From Streptomyces griseoviridis (GTDB lineage: Bacteria; Actinomycetota; Actinomycetes; Streptomycetales; Streptomycetaceae), in assembly GCF_005222485.1 (NCBI RefSeq), contig NZ_CP029078.1, positions 310,001 through 374,000 of the forward strand: DNA of 64,000 bases, given 5' to 3'. A program made the position numbers and the translations under genes. Positions 38,652 through 47,623 of this stretch are shown in pieces. How positions within the stretch are numbered: position 1 is the stretch's first letter; every line of letters starts with the position of its first letter. Under the pieces are notes generated by a model, which was given only the letters and a program-made list of their open reading frames with translations, was not told the origin of the DNA and ran no database searches.

Positions 38652-41087
38652 CTAACCGGGCGGGCGGACGCACACCTCGCGGCGGAGCGGGAGGTCTCCC
38701 GCCGAGCGGCCCGCGAGCACCGTGCAGCCGCCCGGCTCGACGCGCCAGCCGTGGCCCTCGGACCAGTGGCGCAGCGCCCCGGCCGGGACGTCGACGGTGA
38801 CGGTGGTCAGCTGCCCGGGGTCGGCGCGGGCGGTGGCGTACCCGGCGAGCCAGCGCACCGGGTACTCGATCGCCGAGTCGGGGCGGGCGAGGTAGATCTG
38901 CACGACCTCCCGTCCGGGGCGCGGTCCCGTGTTGCGCAGCCGGACGCGGACGGTGAGGGGTTCGCCCGCCCGGATCTCGTCGGAGCCGGTCACCTCCTCG
39001 TACTCCCAGGTGGTGTAGCCGAGGCCGTGGCCGAACCAGTAGGCGGGGGTGCGGTGGTGGAGCAGCCAGCCGCGGTGGCCGAGGTGCAGCCCCTCGTCGT
39101 AGGGGAGGCGGCCGGAGGTTGGGGTGGTGTCGGTGACGGGGGCGTTGGCGAGGGCGGCCGGCCAGGTGGTGGGCAGCCGGCCGCCGGGTTCGCGGCGGCC
39201 GACGAGGACGTCCGCGACGCCCGCTCCGCCCTGCTGTCCGGGGAACCACGCCAGCAGGACCGCGCCGACCCGCTCGCGCCAGGGCAGTTCGACCGGTCCG
39301 CCGCTGTTGACGACGGCGACCGTCCGCGGGTTGGCGGCGGCCACCGCGTCGACCAGGGCGTCCTGGTGGGAGCCGAGGGCGAGGCCGGTGCGGTCGGCGC
39401 CCTCGGACTCGTCGTCCAAGGTGGTGCCGACGACGACCACGGCCACGTCCGCCGAGGCCGCCGCGCGGGCCGCGTCGGCGAGCGCGGCGGCGGGTTCGGG
39501 CGGTGGCGGGGCCGCGGTGACGACGAGGGCGCGGCCGGTGTCGGGCGCCAGGGTCCTGGTGGCGACCAGGTGGACGGGCTGGCCCGCGCGGAGGTGGGCG
39601 GTGACGGTGTGGGCCGGCGGGTTGACGTGGACGACGGCCGGGTCGTCGGTGCGGCGGGCGACGTCCTCGTCGAAGAGGGTGCGTCCGTCGAGGGTGAGGA
39701 CCATGCGGCCGAAGCCGCCGAGGCCGAGCGTCCACGCTCCGGTGGTGTCGGGGCGCAGCCGGGCGCTGATCTCCACGGTGTGCGCGTCCGGTCCGCAGGG
39801 CGGCTCCAACTGCCTTCCTGACCAGCGGTGTTCGGCGTGCAGTTCGCGGCCCGAGGCGTCCAGGACGCGCAGCAGCAGGCCCCCCTCACCGGTGCGCGGG
39901 TCGGTGCACAGGTCGGGGCCGAGGGGTGGCGGGGGTTCGGTGAGGGCGGGTCCCGGCACGTGGACGACGCGGGCCCGGCCGGTGAGCGCCGCCCGCAGGC
40001 CGTCGAGGACGGAGACCTCCTCGTGCGGGAAGACACCGGCGCTGCCGCCGCCCGCGGTGCGGGTGCGGGCCGCGTGGGCGCCGATCACCGCGACGGTGGC
40101 GAGCCGGTCGGGGTCGAGGGGCAGCAGTCCGCGGTTGCTGAGCAGGACCGCACCTGCGGCGGCCGAACGACGCAGCAACTCCCGCTCCTCCGAAGGATCT
40201 TGAGGGTCGACGGGGGTGGGGCCTGGCCCGAGCGCGCCGGTCCGTTCGGCGAGCCTGAGCAGTCGGCGCACCTTGTCGTCGACGGCCTCCCTCGGCACCT
40301 CCCCCGCCGCCACGGCCCGCGCCAGGGCCGCGCCCCAGACGTCGGAGGGGCCCGGCATGACGAGGTCGAGTCCGGCCCGCGCGGTGTCCGCGGTGCTGGT
40401 GACGGCGCCCCAGTCGGAGACCACCAGGCCGTCGAAGCCCCACTCGCTCTTGAGCGGGTCGGTGAGCAGCCGACTGGCCGTCATCGGGGCGCCGTTGACG
40501 CCGTTGTACCCGGCCATGACCACCCGTACCCCGGCAGCGACGGCCGCCTCGAACGGGGCGAGATAGACCTCCCGCAGCGCCCGGGGGCCGACCCGCACGT
40601 CCACGGTGAGCCGCTCGGTCTCGGAGTCGTTGGCCACGTAGTGCTTGGCGGTCGCCGCGACCCCCCGCGCCTGGACACCGCGGATCAGCGCGGCGCCGAT
40701 CCGGCCGGTGAGCAGGGGGTCCTCCGAGAAGCACTCGAAGTGGCGGCCGGCCAGCGGGCTGCGGTGCAGGTTGAGGGTGGGGGCGAGGACGACGTCGACG
40801 CCCTTGCGGCGGGCCTCGGCGGCGAGGAGCGCGCCGAGCTGTCCGACCAGCTCCTCGTCCCAGGTGGCGGCGAGCGCGGAGGGCGACGGCAGCAGCGCCG
40901 AGGTGTCCCGCTCGTCCCAGGACTCGCCGCGGACCCCCGCCGGACCGTCCGACATCACCAACTCCCGCAGCCCGATGGCTGGTTCGGCCCGGGTGCGCCA
41001 GGTGGTCGCGCCGGTGAGCAGCGCCGCCCTGGTCTCGGGCGTGAGCTTCTCCAGCAGCCGCTCGCGTTCGTCCTCGGTGCTCCCCAC
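38652..41087 (-). CDS. GH3 beta-glucosidase with PA14 domain
   Basis: This 811-residue enzyme has no signal peptide and so is probably cytoplasmic. The GH3 N-terminal barrel contains LVMSDGPAGVRG near 46, FECFSEDPLLTG, TAKHYVANDSE and the nucleophile motif GFDGLVVSDWGA near 218. A PA14-type beta domain is inserted at about 375-510 (LLLRVLDASGRELHAEHRWSG ... GRTLFDEDV). The sandwich domain and a fibronectin-III-like end (RVRLRNTGPRPGREVVQIYL) complete it. The GTG at 41087 has GAGAGGAC upstream. It would hydrolyse short beta-glucosides; its operon-mates and shared operators suggest beta-1,3-gluco-oligosaccharides. Confidence 0.92.
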   Translation of the reverse strand: MGSTEDERERLLEKLTPETRAALLTGATTWRTRAEPAIGLRELVMSDGPAGVRGESWDERDTSALLPSPSALAATWDEELVGQLGALLAAEARRKGVDVVLAPTLNLHRSPLAGRHFECFSEDPLLTGRIGAALIRGVQARGVAATAKHYVANDSETERLTVDVRVGPRALREVYLAPFEAAVAAGVRVVMAGYNGVNGAPMTASRLLTDPLKSEWGFDGLVVSDWGAVTSTADTARAGLDLVMPGPSDVWGAALARAVAAGEVPREAVDDKVRRLLRLAERTGALGPGPTPVDPQDPSEERELLRRSAAAGAVLLSNRGLLPLDPDRLATVAVIGAHAARTRTAGGGSAGVFPHEEVSVLDGLRAALTGRARVVHVPGPALTEPPPPLGPDLCTDPRTGEGGLLLRVLDASGRELHAEHRWSGRQLEPPCGPDAHTVEISARLRPDTTGAWTLGLGGFGRMVLTLDGRTLFDEDVARRTDDPAVVHVNPPAHTVTAHLRAGQPVHLVATRTLAPDTGRALVVTAAPPPPEPAAALADAARAAASADVAVVVVGTTLDDESEGADRTGLALGSHQDALVDAVAAANPRTVAVVNSGGPVELPWRERVGAVLLAWFPGQQGGAGVADVLVGRREPGGRLPTTWPAALANAPVTDTTPTSGRLPYDEGLHLGHRGWLLHHRTPAYWFGHGLGYTTWEYEEVTGSDEIRAGEPLTVRVRLRNTGPRPGREVVQIYLARPDSAIEYPVRWLAGYATARADPGQLTTVTVDVPAGALRHWSEGHGWRVEPGGCTVLAGRSAGDLPLRREVCVRPPG

Positions 41088-41112
41088 GCCCGCCGTCCTC
41101 TCCTGGTGGTGG

Positions 41113-42861
41113 TCAGTTGTAGACGCCGAACTCGTAGAGGGAGTAGCCCCATCCGGTGCCGCGGGCGGTGCCGAGGAGCCGTACGTAGCGGCCGGTTCCG
41201 GTGAGGTCGAGGTCGTCGACACCGCCGTTGCCGTCGGTCACCGCGCGGACGGTCCGCCAGTTCTGTCCGTCGTCGGAGGTCTGGATGCTGTACGCCTTCG
41301 CGTAGGAGGTCTCCCAGACCAACTGGACGTGGGTGAAGGAGGTGCGGGTGCCGAGGTCGACCTGGAGCCACTGCGGGTCGCTCCAGTCGCTGGCCCAGCG
41401 GGTGGCCGGGTCGCCGTCGACGGCGGCCGCCGGGGTGCACGGGCAGTCGCCGCCGCCGGTCTGGTACGAGGAGGCGGTGGCGGGCTTGCGGAGGGCGACG
41501 TCGGTGCCGCCGACGACCGGGGGCACGACCCGGATCGAGCGGGTCTCGACGCCGACGTTGCCCTTGCCGTCACTGGCCTTGACGTAGATCTTCCAGACGC
41601 CGGGGCGGTCGGGGGCGGTGACCCGCAGCCGTCCGCCGCCGAGGACGGTGACGGGCAGCGGGACGAGCTGCTTGCTCTGGTCGAGGTAGTTGCTGTTGTC
41701 GAGGACCTCGTAGGAGATCGGGTCGCCGTCCGGGTCGGACGCGCGCACGGCGAGGGTGAGGTCACGGCCCGCCTGGACCTTGCCCGCGTCGCCCTCGACG
41801 CTCAGGTCGGTGATGACGGGCGGGGTGTTGTCGCGGGAGGTGTCGGCGCCGTACGCCTTCTTCACCGCGTAGTAGGAGAGGCGTTTCTGGCCCGCGGGCA
41901 GCAGGTTGAACCAGATGCCGCCGAAGTCGTACTCGGTGCCGTAGTGGAACATCGTCGCGCCGAGGGCGACCCCGCGGTGCCCGGTGACGCAGTTCCACGC
42001 CTTGGTGTAGCCGGCCGCCTTGTCCTGGTCGCGGGGTTCGGCGGGGACGCCGTTGGCGTCGTCCGGTACCTCCCACTCCCCCGCGGGACCGGTCTCCGTG
42101 ACGATGTACGGCTTGGTGTAACCGCCCTGCTCCCAGGTGGACTTGATGTCGCAGACCGCGTTGTAGGAGTTGACGGCGTACAGGTCGAGGTCGGGGGCGT
42201 TGCGCTTGTAGTAGGGCCAGGCGCCGGTCCACGCGTCGGTCGAGGTGACCGGGTGGTTGGGGTCGATGCCGTGGATCTTCTTCGCGACGTCGTTGACGAA
42301 GGTGGTGTAGGCGTTGCGCTGGCGCTCCAACTCGTCGCCGCTGAAACAGTTCTGGAGTCCGAGGACGGACTCGTTGCCGACGTTCCACATGAGGACGCCC
42401 GGGTTGTCCTTGTAGGTCTGCACCCACTTGGGGAACTCGTCGAGCATCTGGTTCTTGTAGGCGGTGTCCGTCAGGTAGTTGACGCAGCCGCCGCTGCCGG
42501 GGCCGCCGCCCGGCTGGAGCCAGAACCCGGCGATGACCTTGATGCCGTGCGCGGCGGCCGAGTCGAACAGCGGCTTGCTGCTCGCGTCGGTGCCCCAGGT
42601 GCGGATGGTGTTGACTCCCATGGAGCGCACGTCGGGCAGGTACTTGTCGGCGTCGGCGACGGACGGTCCCCAGGTGAGGCCCTTGATCTGGTAGGGGCTG
42701 CCGTCCACGGTGAGCTGCCAGTTCCCCTGGGAACCGGTCACCTTGACGACGCTGCCCGCGGCGTGCGCCTGCTGGGCGGGGAGGGCGAGGGCACCGGCCG
42801 CGAGCAGCCCCGCGGTGAGGGGTGCCGCGAGACGGCGGACGGGCGTGCGGGGTCGGATCAT
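41113..42861 (-). CDS. Secreted clan-A glycoside hydrolase with C-terminal discoidin (CBM32-like) domain
   Basis: The protein has 582 residues. A Sec signal (MIRPRTPVRRLAAPL...AHA, to about 34) is followed by a GH2/GH72-like TIM barrel at about 40-345: QIKGLTWGPS, SMGVNTIRTWG, MWNVGNES (acid/base Glu near 167) and YIVTETGPAGEW (nucleophile Glu near 258). The DGSPYQIKG and GVNTIRTW motifs resemble beta-1,3-glucanosyltransferase-like enzymes. An Ig-like segment (about 350-440) leads to an F5/8-type C domain (ALRKPATASSYQ ... WLQVDLG ... GYSLYEFGVYN). It lies 25 bp before the GH3 start and 67 bp after DUF1996. Exact specificity is inferred. Confidence 0.85.
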   Translation of the reverse strand: MIRPRTPVRRLAAPLTAGLLAAGALALPAQQAHAAGSVVKVTGSQGNWQLTVDGSPYQIKGLTWGPSVADADKYLPDVRSMGVNTIRTWGTDASSKPLFDSAAAHGIKVIAGFWLQPGGGPGSGGCVNYLTDTAYKNQMLDEFPKWVQTYKDNPGVLMWNVGNESVLGLQNCFSGDELERQRNAYTTFVNDVAKKIHGIDPNHPVTSTDAWTGAWPYYKRNAPDLDLYAVNSYNAVCDIKSTWEQGGYTKPYIVTETGPAGEWEVPDDANGVPAEPRDQDKAAGYTKAWNCVTGHRGVALGATMFHYGTEYDFGGIWFNLLPAGQKRLSYYAVKKAYGADTSRDNTPPVITDLSVEGDAGKVQAGRDLTLAVRASDPDGDPISYEVLDNSNYLDQSKQLVPLPVTVLGGGRLRVTAPDRPGVWKIYVKASDGKGNVGVETRSIRVVPPVVGGTDVALRKPATASSYQTGGGDCPCTPAAAVDGDPATRWASDWSDPQWLQVDLGTRTSFTHVQLVWETSYAKAYSIQTSDDGQNWRTVRAVTDGNGGVDDLDLTGTGRYVRLLGTARGTGWGYSLYEFGVYN

Positions 42862-42928
42862 GGTTCTCTCCGGTGGGGGGAGGGGGCCCGGCCGGGGCGG
42901 GGACACGGCCGGCCGGGCCCGGTTCGGG

Positions 42929-44020
42929 TCAGGGCAGTTCGTACTTCTCGTTGAGGGCCGCGCCCGCCTCGGGGTGGGTCTGGTCGTAGCCGCGCGCGTC
43001 GCACTGGAGGCCGCCGACGATGCAGTGGTCGACGAGGGCCTTGAGGGTCGCGTCGTCCCACGCGTTGAAGAAGTCGTAGTGGAACGACCAGCTCGGCCCG
43101 CTGGCCAGCTTCACCTGGGAGAGGTCGCCGTTGACCGGGAAGGCCATCTTGAACTCGATCATCGGCAGCGCGACCGGGTGGTCGGCCGGGCACATGTTGT
43201 CGTTGGTGCCCGGCTTGACGACGGTGTAGGACATGTGACTCTTGTGGTCGGGCGAGTCGAGGTTCACGCCGTCCCAGCAACTGGGCGCCTGCATGCGGAT
43301 GTTGAGCTGCACATCGGCGCGGCTCGGGCAGTTGGCGGGGAACTCGACGTTGAAGAAGCTGTCGCCGCACTCCCAGCCCTCGACGAAGCCCGGGTGGTTG
43401 CGGAACTCCTGGGCGGTCTGGGTCGGGCTGCCCACCACGTACCTGAGCCCCTTGGGGAAGGGGCGCACGCTGGTGTAGTCGGTGACGCCCGCCTTGTAGT
43501 AGATGGTCTGCGGTCCGATGGGCCGCACCGGCTGGTCGCCCTTGAGGAGGGTCGGCATCCAGTAGCCGGACTTGTCGCCCGGCGCTTTGCAGGTGGTGGT
43601 GCCCGCCGACAGCGACGCGGTGGTGCTGGCCGCGTTGGTGGTGGTGTTGCCCATGAAGGTGTGGTCGTGGGACTTGCCCGGCTGCTGCGGGTAGACGATC
43701 GGGTCGTCGGGACGGGTGTGGCTGACCGAGCAGTTGGCCTGGAACTCGTGGAAGTAGCGGTGCGGCGGGTCCGCGGCGCGCGCGCCGACGCCGTCGACCC
43801 GGGTGGCGGCGGTGATGTAGCCGTCGCCGTCCGCGTCCTCGGACGACGTCGCGGTGGACGGGGCCATGCGGTGGCCGAGGTGGACGGCGGCGGGGGCGGC
43901 CTGGGCCGTGTCCGCGCGCTCCTCGGCGGCGCTCATCGCGACCCCGCTCAGTCCGAGCGAGGTCAGCAGCAGCGCCCCGGTGATCAGCGTTCCTGAGAGG
44001 ATCTTCGATCTCCCTGGCAT
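42929..44020 (-). CDS. Secreted DUF1996 protein
   Basis: This 363-residue exported protein has a signal sequence (to about residue 40) and the DUF1996 pattern: HEFQANCSVSHTRPDDPIVYPQQPGKSHDHTFMGN near 95-130, KSGYWMPTLL, FPKGLRYVVG, GWECGD, NCPSRADVQLNIRMQAPSCWDGVNLDSPDHKSHM and ending DQTHPEAGAALNEKYELP. Histidine-rich motifs and paired cysteines are conserved. The domain is common in fungi and actinobacteria and has no function I know of. GGAGG five bases upstream fixes the start. It is the first gene of the operon under the 22-bp palindrome at 44107, so a role in binding or opening beta-glucan is plausible. Confidence 0.88.
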   Translation of the reverse strand: MPGRSKILSGTLITGALLLTSLGLSGVAMSAAEERADTAQAAPAAVHLGHRMAPSTATSSEDADGDGYITAATRVDGVGARAADPPHRYFHEFQANCSVSHTRPDDPIVYPQQPGKSHDHTFMGNTTTNAASTTASLSAGTTTCKAPGDKSGYWMPTLLKGDQPVRPIGPQTIYYKAGVTDYTSVRPFPKGLRYVVGSPTQTAQEFRNHPGFVEGWECGDSFFNVEFPANCPSRADVQLNIRMQAPSCWDGVNLDSPDHKSHMSYTVVKPGTNDNMCPADHPVALPMIEFKMAFPVNGDLSQVKLASGPSWSFHYDFFNAWDDATLKALVDHCIVGGLQCDARGYDQTHPEAGAALNEKYELP

Positions 44021-44106
44021 GGAGACCTCCTGAACACGTCGATGGGAGACGGTGGGGGGCGGGACGGCGAACTGGCCGGAGAGGTCCGCAAGTTGCCCGG
44101 GAACAC

Positions 44107-44128
44107 TCCGGGAGAGCGCTCTCCCGGA
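44107..44128. promoter_or_regulatory. LacI operator, 22-bp perfect palindrome
   Basis: The core GAGAGCGCTCTC extends to a 22-bp perfect palindrome (outer TCCGG/CCGGA) 87 bp before the DUF1996 start. An outer 9-bp inverted repeat, AACACTCCG (44102-44110) and CGGAGTGTT (44130-44138), overlaps it. It shares its core with 38569 and 52534. Confidence 0.85.
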
Positions 44129-44243
44129 TCGGAGTGTTGAGGCAGTGACCAACGGTGTCAAGGGATCGCGCAGAAGGATCAGCGGCCACCGCGGCCCCGG
44201 CCGCCCTGCCGGGGCAGGGGTCAGGGCCGGTTAGCCTGAGCGG

Positions 44244-45059
44244 ATGCGCGTGACTCAGCCCACGGCGCGGCGTGCGCGCAAGGGCGCGGCCACCGCCGTC
44301 CGCAATCTGCCGGCGCTCGCCGCGGGCGAGGTCGAGGTGCCGTTCGTCATCCACGGCTACGAGGAGGTCGTCGCCCGCGACACCACCTGGAACGAGCACT
44401 CGCACCCGTGGCACGAGCTGCTCTGGAACGAACAGGGCGCCTCCACCGCCGTGGTGGGCTCCGCCGTCTGGTGTGTCACGCCGGCGCTCGGCCTCTGGAT
44501 GCCCGCGGGGCAGCTGCACTCGGGCTCAGCGGTGACCGGCACCAGTTCCCGCGCCCACTTCTTCCGCTACGGCACCACGTCCGCGCTGCCCTCGGCCCCG
44601 GTGGCCGTGGAGATCACGCCGCTGCTGCGGCTGCTCCTCGACCGGCTCGGCGAACCCGAACTGACCGCCGCGTCGCGGGCGGTGACCGAGGCGATGGTCC
44701 TCGATGTGCTGCGGCCCTCGCCGCGCGCGCTGCTGGTGCATCTGCCCACGTCCGAGCTGCTGCGCCCGATCGTCGACGCGGTGCGGGCCGACCCGGGCGA
44801 CCAGCGGACGCTGACCGGCTGGGCGGCGGCTCTCGGCCGCAGTCCGCGCACGGTGACCCGGGCGTTCCGGGCGGAGACCGGCACCAGTTTCGCCCGCTGG
44901 GTGGCGACGGTGCGCGCGCAGCACGCGGTGCGGCTGCTCGCCCAGGGTTTCGAGGTCGACGTGGTCGCCGACGTGGTCGGCTACCGCTCGGCGAGCGCGT
45001 TCGGGGCGGCCTTCCGGCGGACGACCGGCATGACGCCCGGGATGTTCCGGGCGCGCTGA
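44244..45059 (+). CDS. AraC-family regulator with cupin-like sensor
   Basis: This 271-residue protein has an N-terminal cupin-type domain (TTWNEHSHPWHELLWNEQG, PALGLWMPAGQLHSG). Two C-terminal helix-turn-helices follow (TLTGWAAALGRSPRTVTRAFRAETG; EVDVVADVVGYRSASAFGAAFRRTTGMTPGMFR). It is divergent from the DUF1996 operon and upstream of the siderophore importer, 471 bp away. AraC regulators of this type next to Fe-siderophore transporters often act as siderophore-responsive activators. Which neighbour it controls cannot be decided from the sequence. Confidence 0.88.
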   Translation: MRVTQPTARRARKGAATAVRNLPALAAGEVEVPFVIHGYEEVVARDTTWNEHSHPWHELLWNEQGASTAVVGSAVWCVTPALGLWMPAGQLHSGSAVTGTSSRAHFFRYGTTSALPSAPVAVEITPLLRLLLDRLGEPELTAASRAVTEAMVLDVLRPSPRALLVHLPTSELLRPIVDAVRADPGDQRTLTGWAAALGRSPRTVTRAFRAETGTSFARWVATVRAQHAVRLLAQGFEVDVVADVVGYRSASAFGAAFRRTTGMTPGMFRAR

Positions 45060-45080
45060 CCGGCGTCACGCCGGGGGCGT

Positions 45081-45173
45081 GCCGGGGCGGTCGAACGTCG
45101 TGACGTCAGGCGCGTGCCGGGGCCGTCGAACGTCATGAGGCCGGACGCGGGCCGGGGCCGTCGAACGTCGTGA
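45081..45173. repeat. Tandem repeat, 35-bp period, three copies
   Basis: Units begin GCCGGGGCSGTCGAACGTCR at 45081, 45116 and 45151, with TGA following. The intervening third of each unit varies. Confidence 0.85.
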
Positions 45174-45413
45174 CACCGAGAACCGGGAAGCCACGGGCCC
45201 CCGCCCGCCGCGCGGTCTGGTGTGTTCCGTGGCCGCCGGACGTCGTGCCGTGCGGGCCGCCGCATCTGCCCGCCCGTCCCCCGACTCCCCTCCGTCGCCC
45301 GCCGGTTCGCCTGTCGGTTCGCCCGTCGGCGGATCGTCGTCCCCTTGTCCCGATCGCTACATCGGCTGTCGTCAATGCTCGATTGATACGGGCCACCCCG
45401 CTCCCTAAGCTGC

Positions 45414-45432
45414 ACAGGCAAGCCTTACCTAA
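45414..45432. promoter_or_regulatory. Iron box (IdeR/DmdR-type)
   Basis: Read on the minus strand, TTAGGTAAGGCTTGCCTGT matches the actinobacterial iron-box consensus (TTAGGTTAGGCTNACCTAA) at about 14 of 19 positions. It lies 99 bp before the binding-protein gene, so the importer should be repressed by Fe2+-loaded DmdR/IdeR. Confidence 0.72.
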
Positions 45433-45530
45433 CTTGCTCTCGCCTGTGCGGTGTCCCGCTCCACGTCCCGTAGTCCGCGGTCCGGACGCGCGAGCCCGGC
45501 ACCCCTGAACCGAAAGTGGAACACGGGTCC

Positions 45531-46583
45531 ATGAGAACCCCCCGCCTGCGCGCGCTCGCCACGGCCGCCGCGCTCCTGCTCGCACTCACGGCCTGCGGCG
45601 GCCGGTCCGACGACTCCGGCAGCCAGGACGGCGCGGCTGCCGGCGCGTCCGCCGGCGCCGGCCAGTTCCCGATGACGGTGAAGCACGCCCTCGGCAGCAC
45701 CGTCATCCCCGCCAAGCCGACCCGTGTGGCCACCGTGAACTGGGCCAACGACGAGGTGCCGCTCGCCCTCGGGGTAGTCCCGGTCGGCATGGCCAAGGCC
45801 AACTTCGGCGACGACGACGGCGACGGCGTCCTGCCCTGGGTCGAGGCCCGCATCGAGGAACTCGGCGCGAAGACGCCGGTCCTCTTCGACGAGACCGACG
45901 GCATCGACTTCGAGGCCGTGGCCGACACCCGGCCCGACGTCATCCTCGCCGCCTACTCCGGGCTGACCAAGCAGGACTACACGACGCTCAGCGAGATCGC
46001 GCCCGTGGTGGCCTACCCGGACGCGGCCTGGGCGACGCCCTGGCGCGACATCATCCGCATGAACAGCAAGGCCATCGGCCTCGCCGCCGAGGGCGACCGG
46101 CTGATCACCGATCTCGAGGGCGAGATCGCCACGACCGTCGCCAAGTACCCCCAGCTCAAGGGGAAGACGGCGATGTTCATGACGCACGTCTCCTCCAAGG
46201 ACGTCAGCCAGGTCGGCTACTACACGACCCACGACACCCGCACCCAGTTCTTCACCGACCTCGGCATGAAGATCCCGGCCAGCGTCTCCGGGCCGTCGAG
46301 GTCGACGGAGAAGTTCGTCCTCACCAAGAGCGCCGAACGCATCGACGACTTCAACGACGTCGACCTCATCACCGGCTACGGCGACGACAAGGGCGAGCTG
46401 CTCAAGGCCCTCAAGAAGGACCCGCTCACCTCGAAGCTCGCCGCCGTGCGGCAGGGCTCGATCTATCTGCTGCCCGGCAGCACCCCGCTGGCCACCGCCG
46501 CCAACCCGACCCCGCTGGCCATCCCGTACGTGCTCGACGACTACGTGGCAGCGCTCGCCAAGGCCGCGGACAAGGTCACGTGA
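45531..46583 (+). CDS. Iron-siderophore ABC transporter substrate-binding lipoprotein
   Basis: This 350-residue lipoprotein has a signal peptide ending in the lipobox LTAC (Cys near 22), a Ser/Gly/Ala linker and a class III (FepB/FecB-like) binding fold: VKHALGSTVIPAKPTRVATVNWANDEVPLALGV, DTRPDVILAAYSGLTKQDYTTLSEIAPVV and the C-terminal VLDDYVAAL. The WANDEV segment is typical of actinobacterial iron-siderophore binders. The ATG at 45531 is used rather than a GTG 15 bases earlier. It is the first gene of a four-gene importer operon below an iron box. Confidence 0.92.
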   Translation: MRTPRLRALATAAALLLALTACGGRSDDSGSQDGAAAGASAGAGQFPMTVKHALGSTVIPAKPTRVATVNWANDEVPLALGVVPVGMAKANFGDDDGDGVLPWVEARIEELGAKTPVLFDETDGIDFEAVADTRPDVILAAYSGLTKQDYTTLSEIAPVVAYPDAAWATPWRDIIRMNSKAIGLAAEGDRLITDLEGEIATTVAKYPQLKGKTAMFMTHVSSKDVSQVGYYTTHDTRTQFFTDLGMKIPASVSGPSRSTEKFVLTKSAERIDDFNDVDLITGYGDDKGELLKALKKDPLTSKLAAVRQGSIYLLPGSTPLATAANPTPLAIPYVLDDYVAALAKAADKVT

Positions 46584-47623
46584 CGCTCACCGGGACCCCG
46601 CGCACGCCGGACGCCGTGATCGTGCGGCGCCCGGCGCGCGTGCGCGTCGGCCTGCTTTTTGTGGTGCTGGCCGTGCTGCTGCTGGTGGCGACCGCGTCCC
46701 TCGTGTTCGGCTCCCGCGACGTCGCCTGGTCCGACGTCTGGTCGGCGCTCGGCGGCGCGGACGGCTCCCTGGAGGAGGCCGCCGTCACCAAGCGGGTGCC
46801 GCGCACCCTGCTCGCGGTGGCCGTGGGCGCCGCGCTCGGCCTGGCCGGCGCCGTCATGCAGGGCGTGACCCGCAATCCGCTGGCCGACCCCGGCATCCTC
46901 GGTGTCAACATGGGCGCCTCGCTCGCCGTCGTCACCGCGGTCGCCCACTTCGGCCTCGCGTCGGCGGCCGGCTACATCTGGGTGGCGATGCTGGGCGCCG
47001 CCCTGACCGCCGGGTTCGTGTACTGCGTCGGCTCGCTGGGGCGCGGCGGCGCGACGCCGCTGAAGCTGGCGCTGTCCGGCGCCGCCACGTCGGCCGCGAT
47101 CGCCTCCCTGGTGAGCGCCGTCGTGCTGCCCCGCAACGACATCTCCGACACCTTCCGCCTCTGGCAGATCGGCGGGGTCGGCGGCGCCTCCTACCCGCAG
47201 CTCGGCACGGTCGTGCCGTTCCTCGCCGCCGGGTCCGTGATCTGTCTGGCCTGCGCCCGCGCCCTCAACTCGCTGGCGCTGGGCGACGAACTCGCCGCCG
47301 GGCTCGGTGAGCGGGTGGCGCTGGTCAGGGCCGCCGCGGCGCTCGGCGCGGTCGTGCTGTGCGGCGCGTCCACCGCCGTCGCCGGTCCGATCGGCTTCGT
47401 CGGGCTGGTCGTCCCGCACGCGTGCCGGCTGCTGGTCGGCGTGGACCACCGCTGGCTGCTGCCGTTCTCCGCGCTGACCGGGGCCACGCTGCTGACCGCC
47501 GCCGATGTGGTCGGCCGGGTGGTGGCCCGCCCCGCGGAGATCTCCGTGGGCATCGTGACGGCGCTGATCGGCGCCCCCTTCTTCATCCACATCGTCCGCC
47601 GGCAGAAGGTCAGATCCCTGTGA
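46580..47623 (+). CDS. FecCD-family iron-siderophore permease 1
   Basis: This 347-residue protein has about 8-10 membrane segments and FecCD motifs: RVPRTLLAVAVGAALGLAGAVMQGVTRNPLADPGILGVNMGA near 70-112 and GPIGFVGLVVPHACRLLVG near 275. The GTG overlaps the binding-protein stop (GTGA). It forms a heterodimeric channel with the next gene product. Confidence 0.93.
   Translation: MTLTGTPRTPDAVIVRRPARVRVGLLFVVLAVLLLVATASLVFGSRDVAWSDVWSALGGADGSLEEAAVTKRVPRTLLAVAVGAALGLAGAVMQGVTRNPLADPGILGVNMGASLAVVTAVAHFGLASAAGYIWVAMLGAALTAGFVYCVGSLGRGGATPLKLALSGAATSAAIASLVSAVVLPRNDISDTFRLWQIGGVGGASYPQLGTVVPFLAAGSVICLACARALNSLALGDELAAGLGERVALVRAAAALGAVVLCGASTAVAGPIGFVGLVVPHACRLLVGVDHRWLLPFSALTGATLLTAADVVGRVVARPAEISVGIVTALIGAPFFIHIVRRQKVRSL

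Larger units (their letters stand above)
45060..45530. other. Intergenic region with repeat array and iron box
   Basis: It contains a 35-bp triplicate repeat (45081-45173), a run of short TTCGCC/GTCGG repeats near 45300-45340 and the iron-responsive promoter of the siderophore importer (45380-45440). No gene is supported. Confidence 0.6.
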
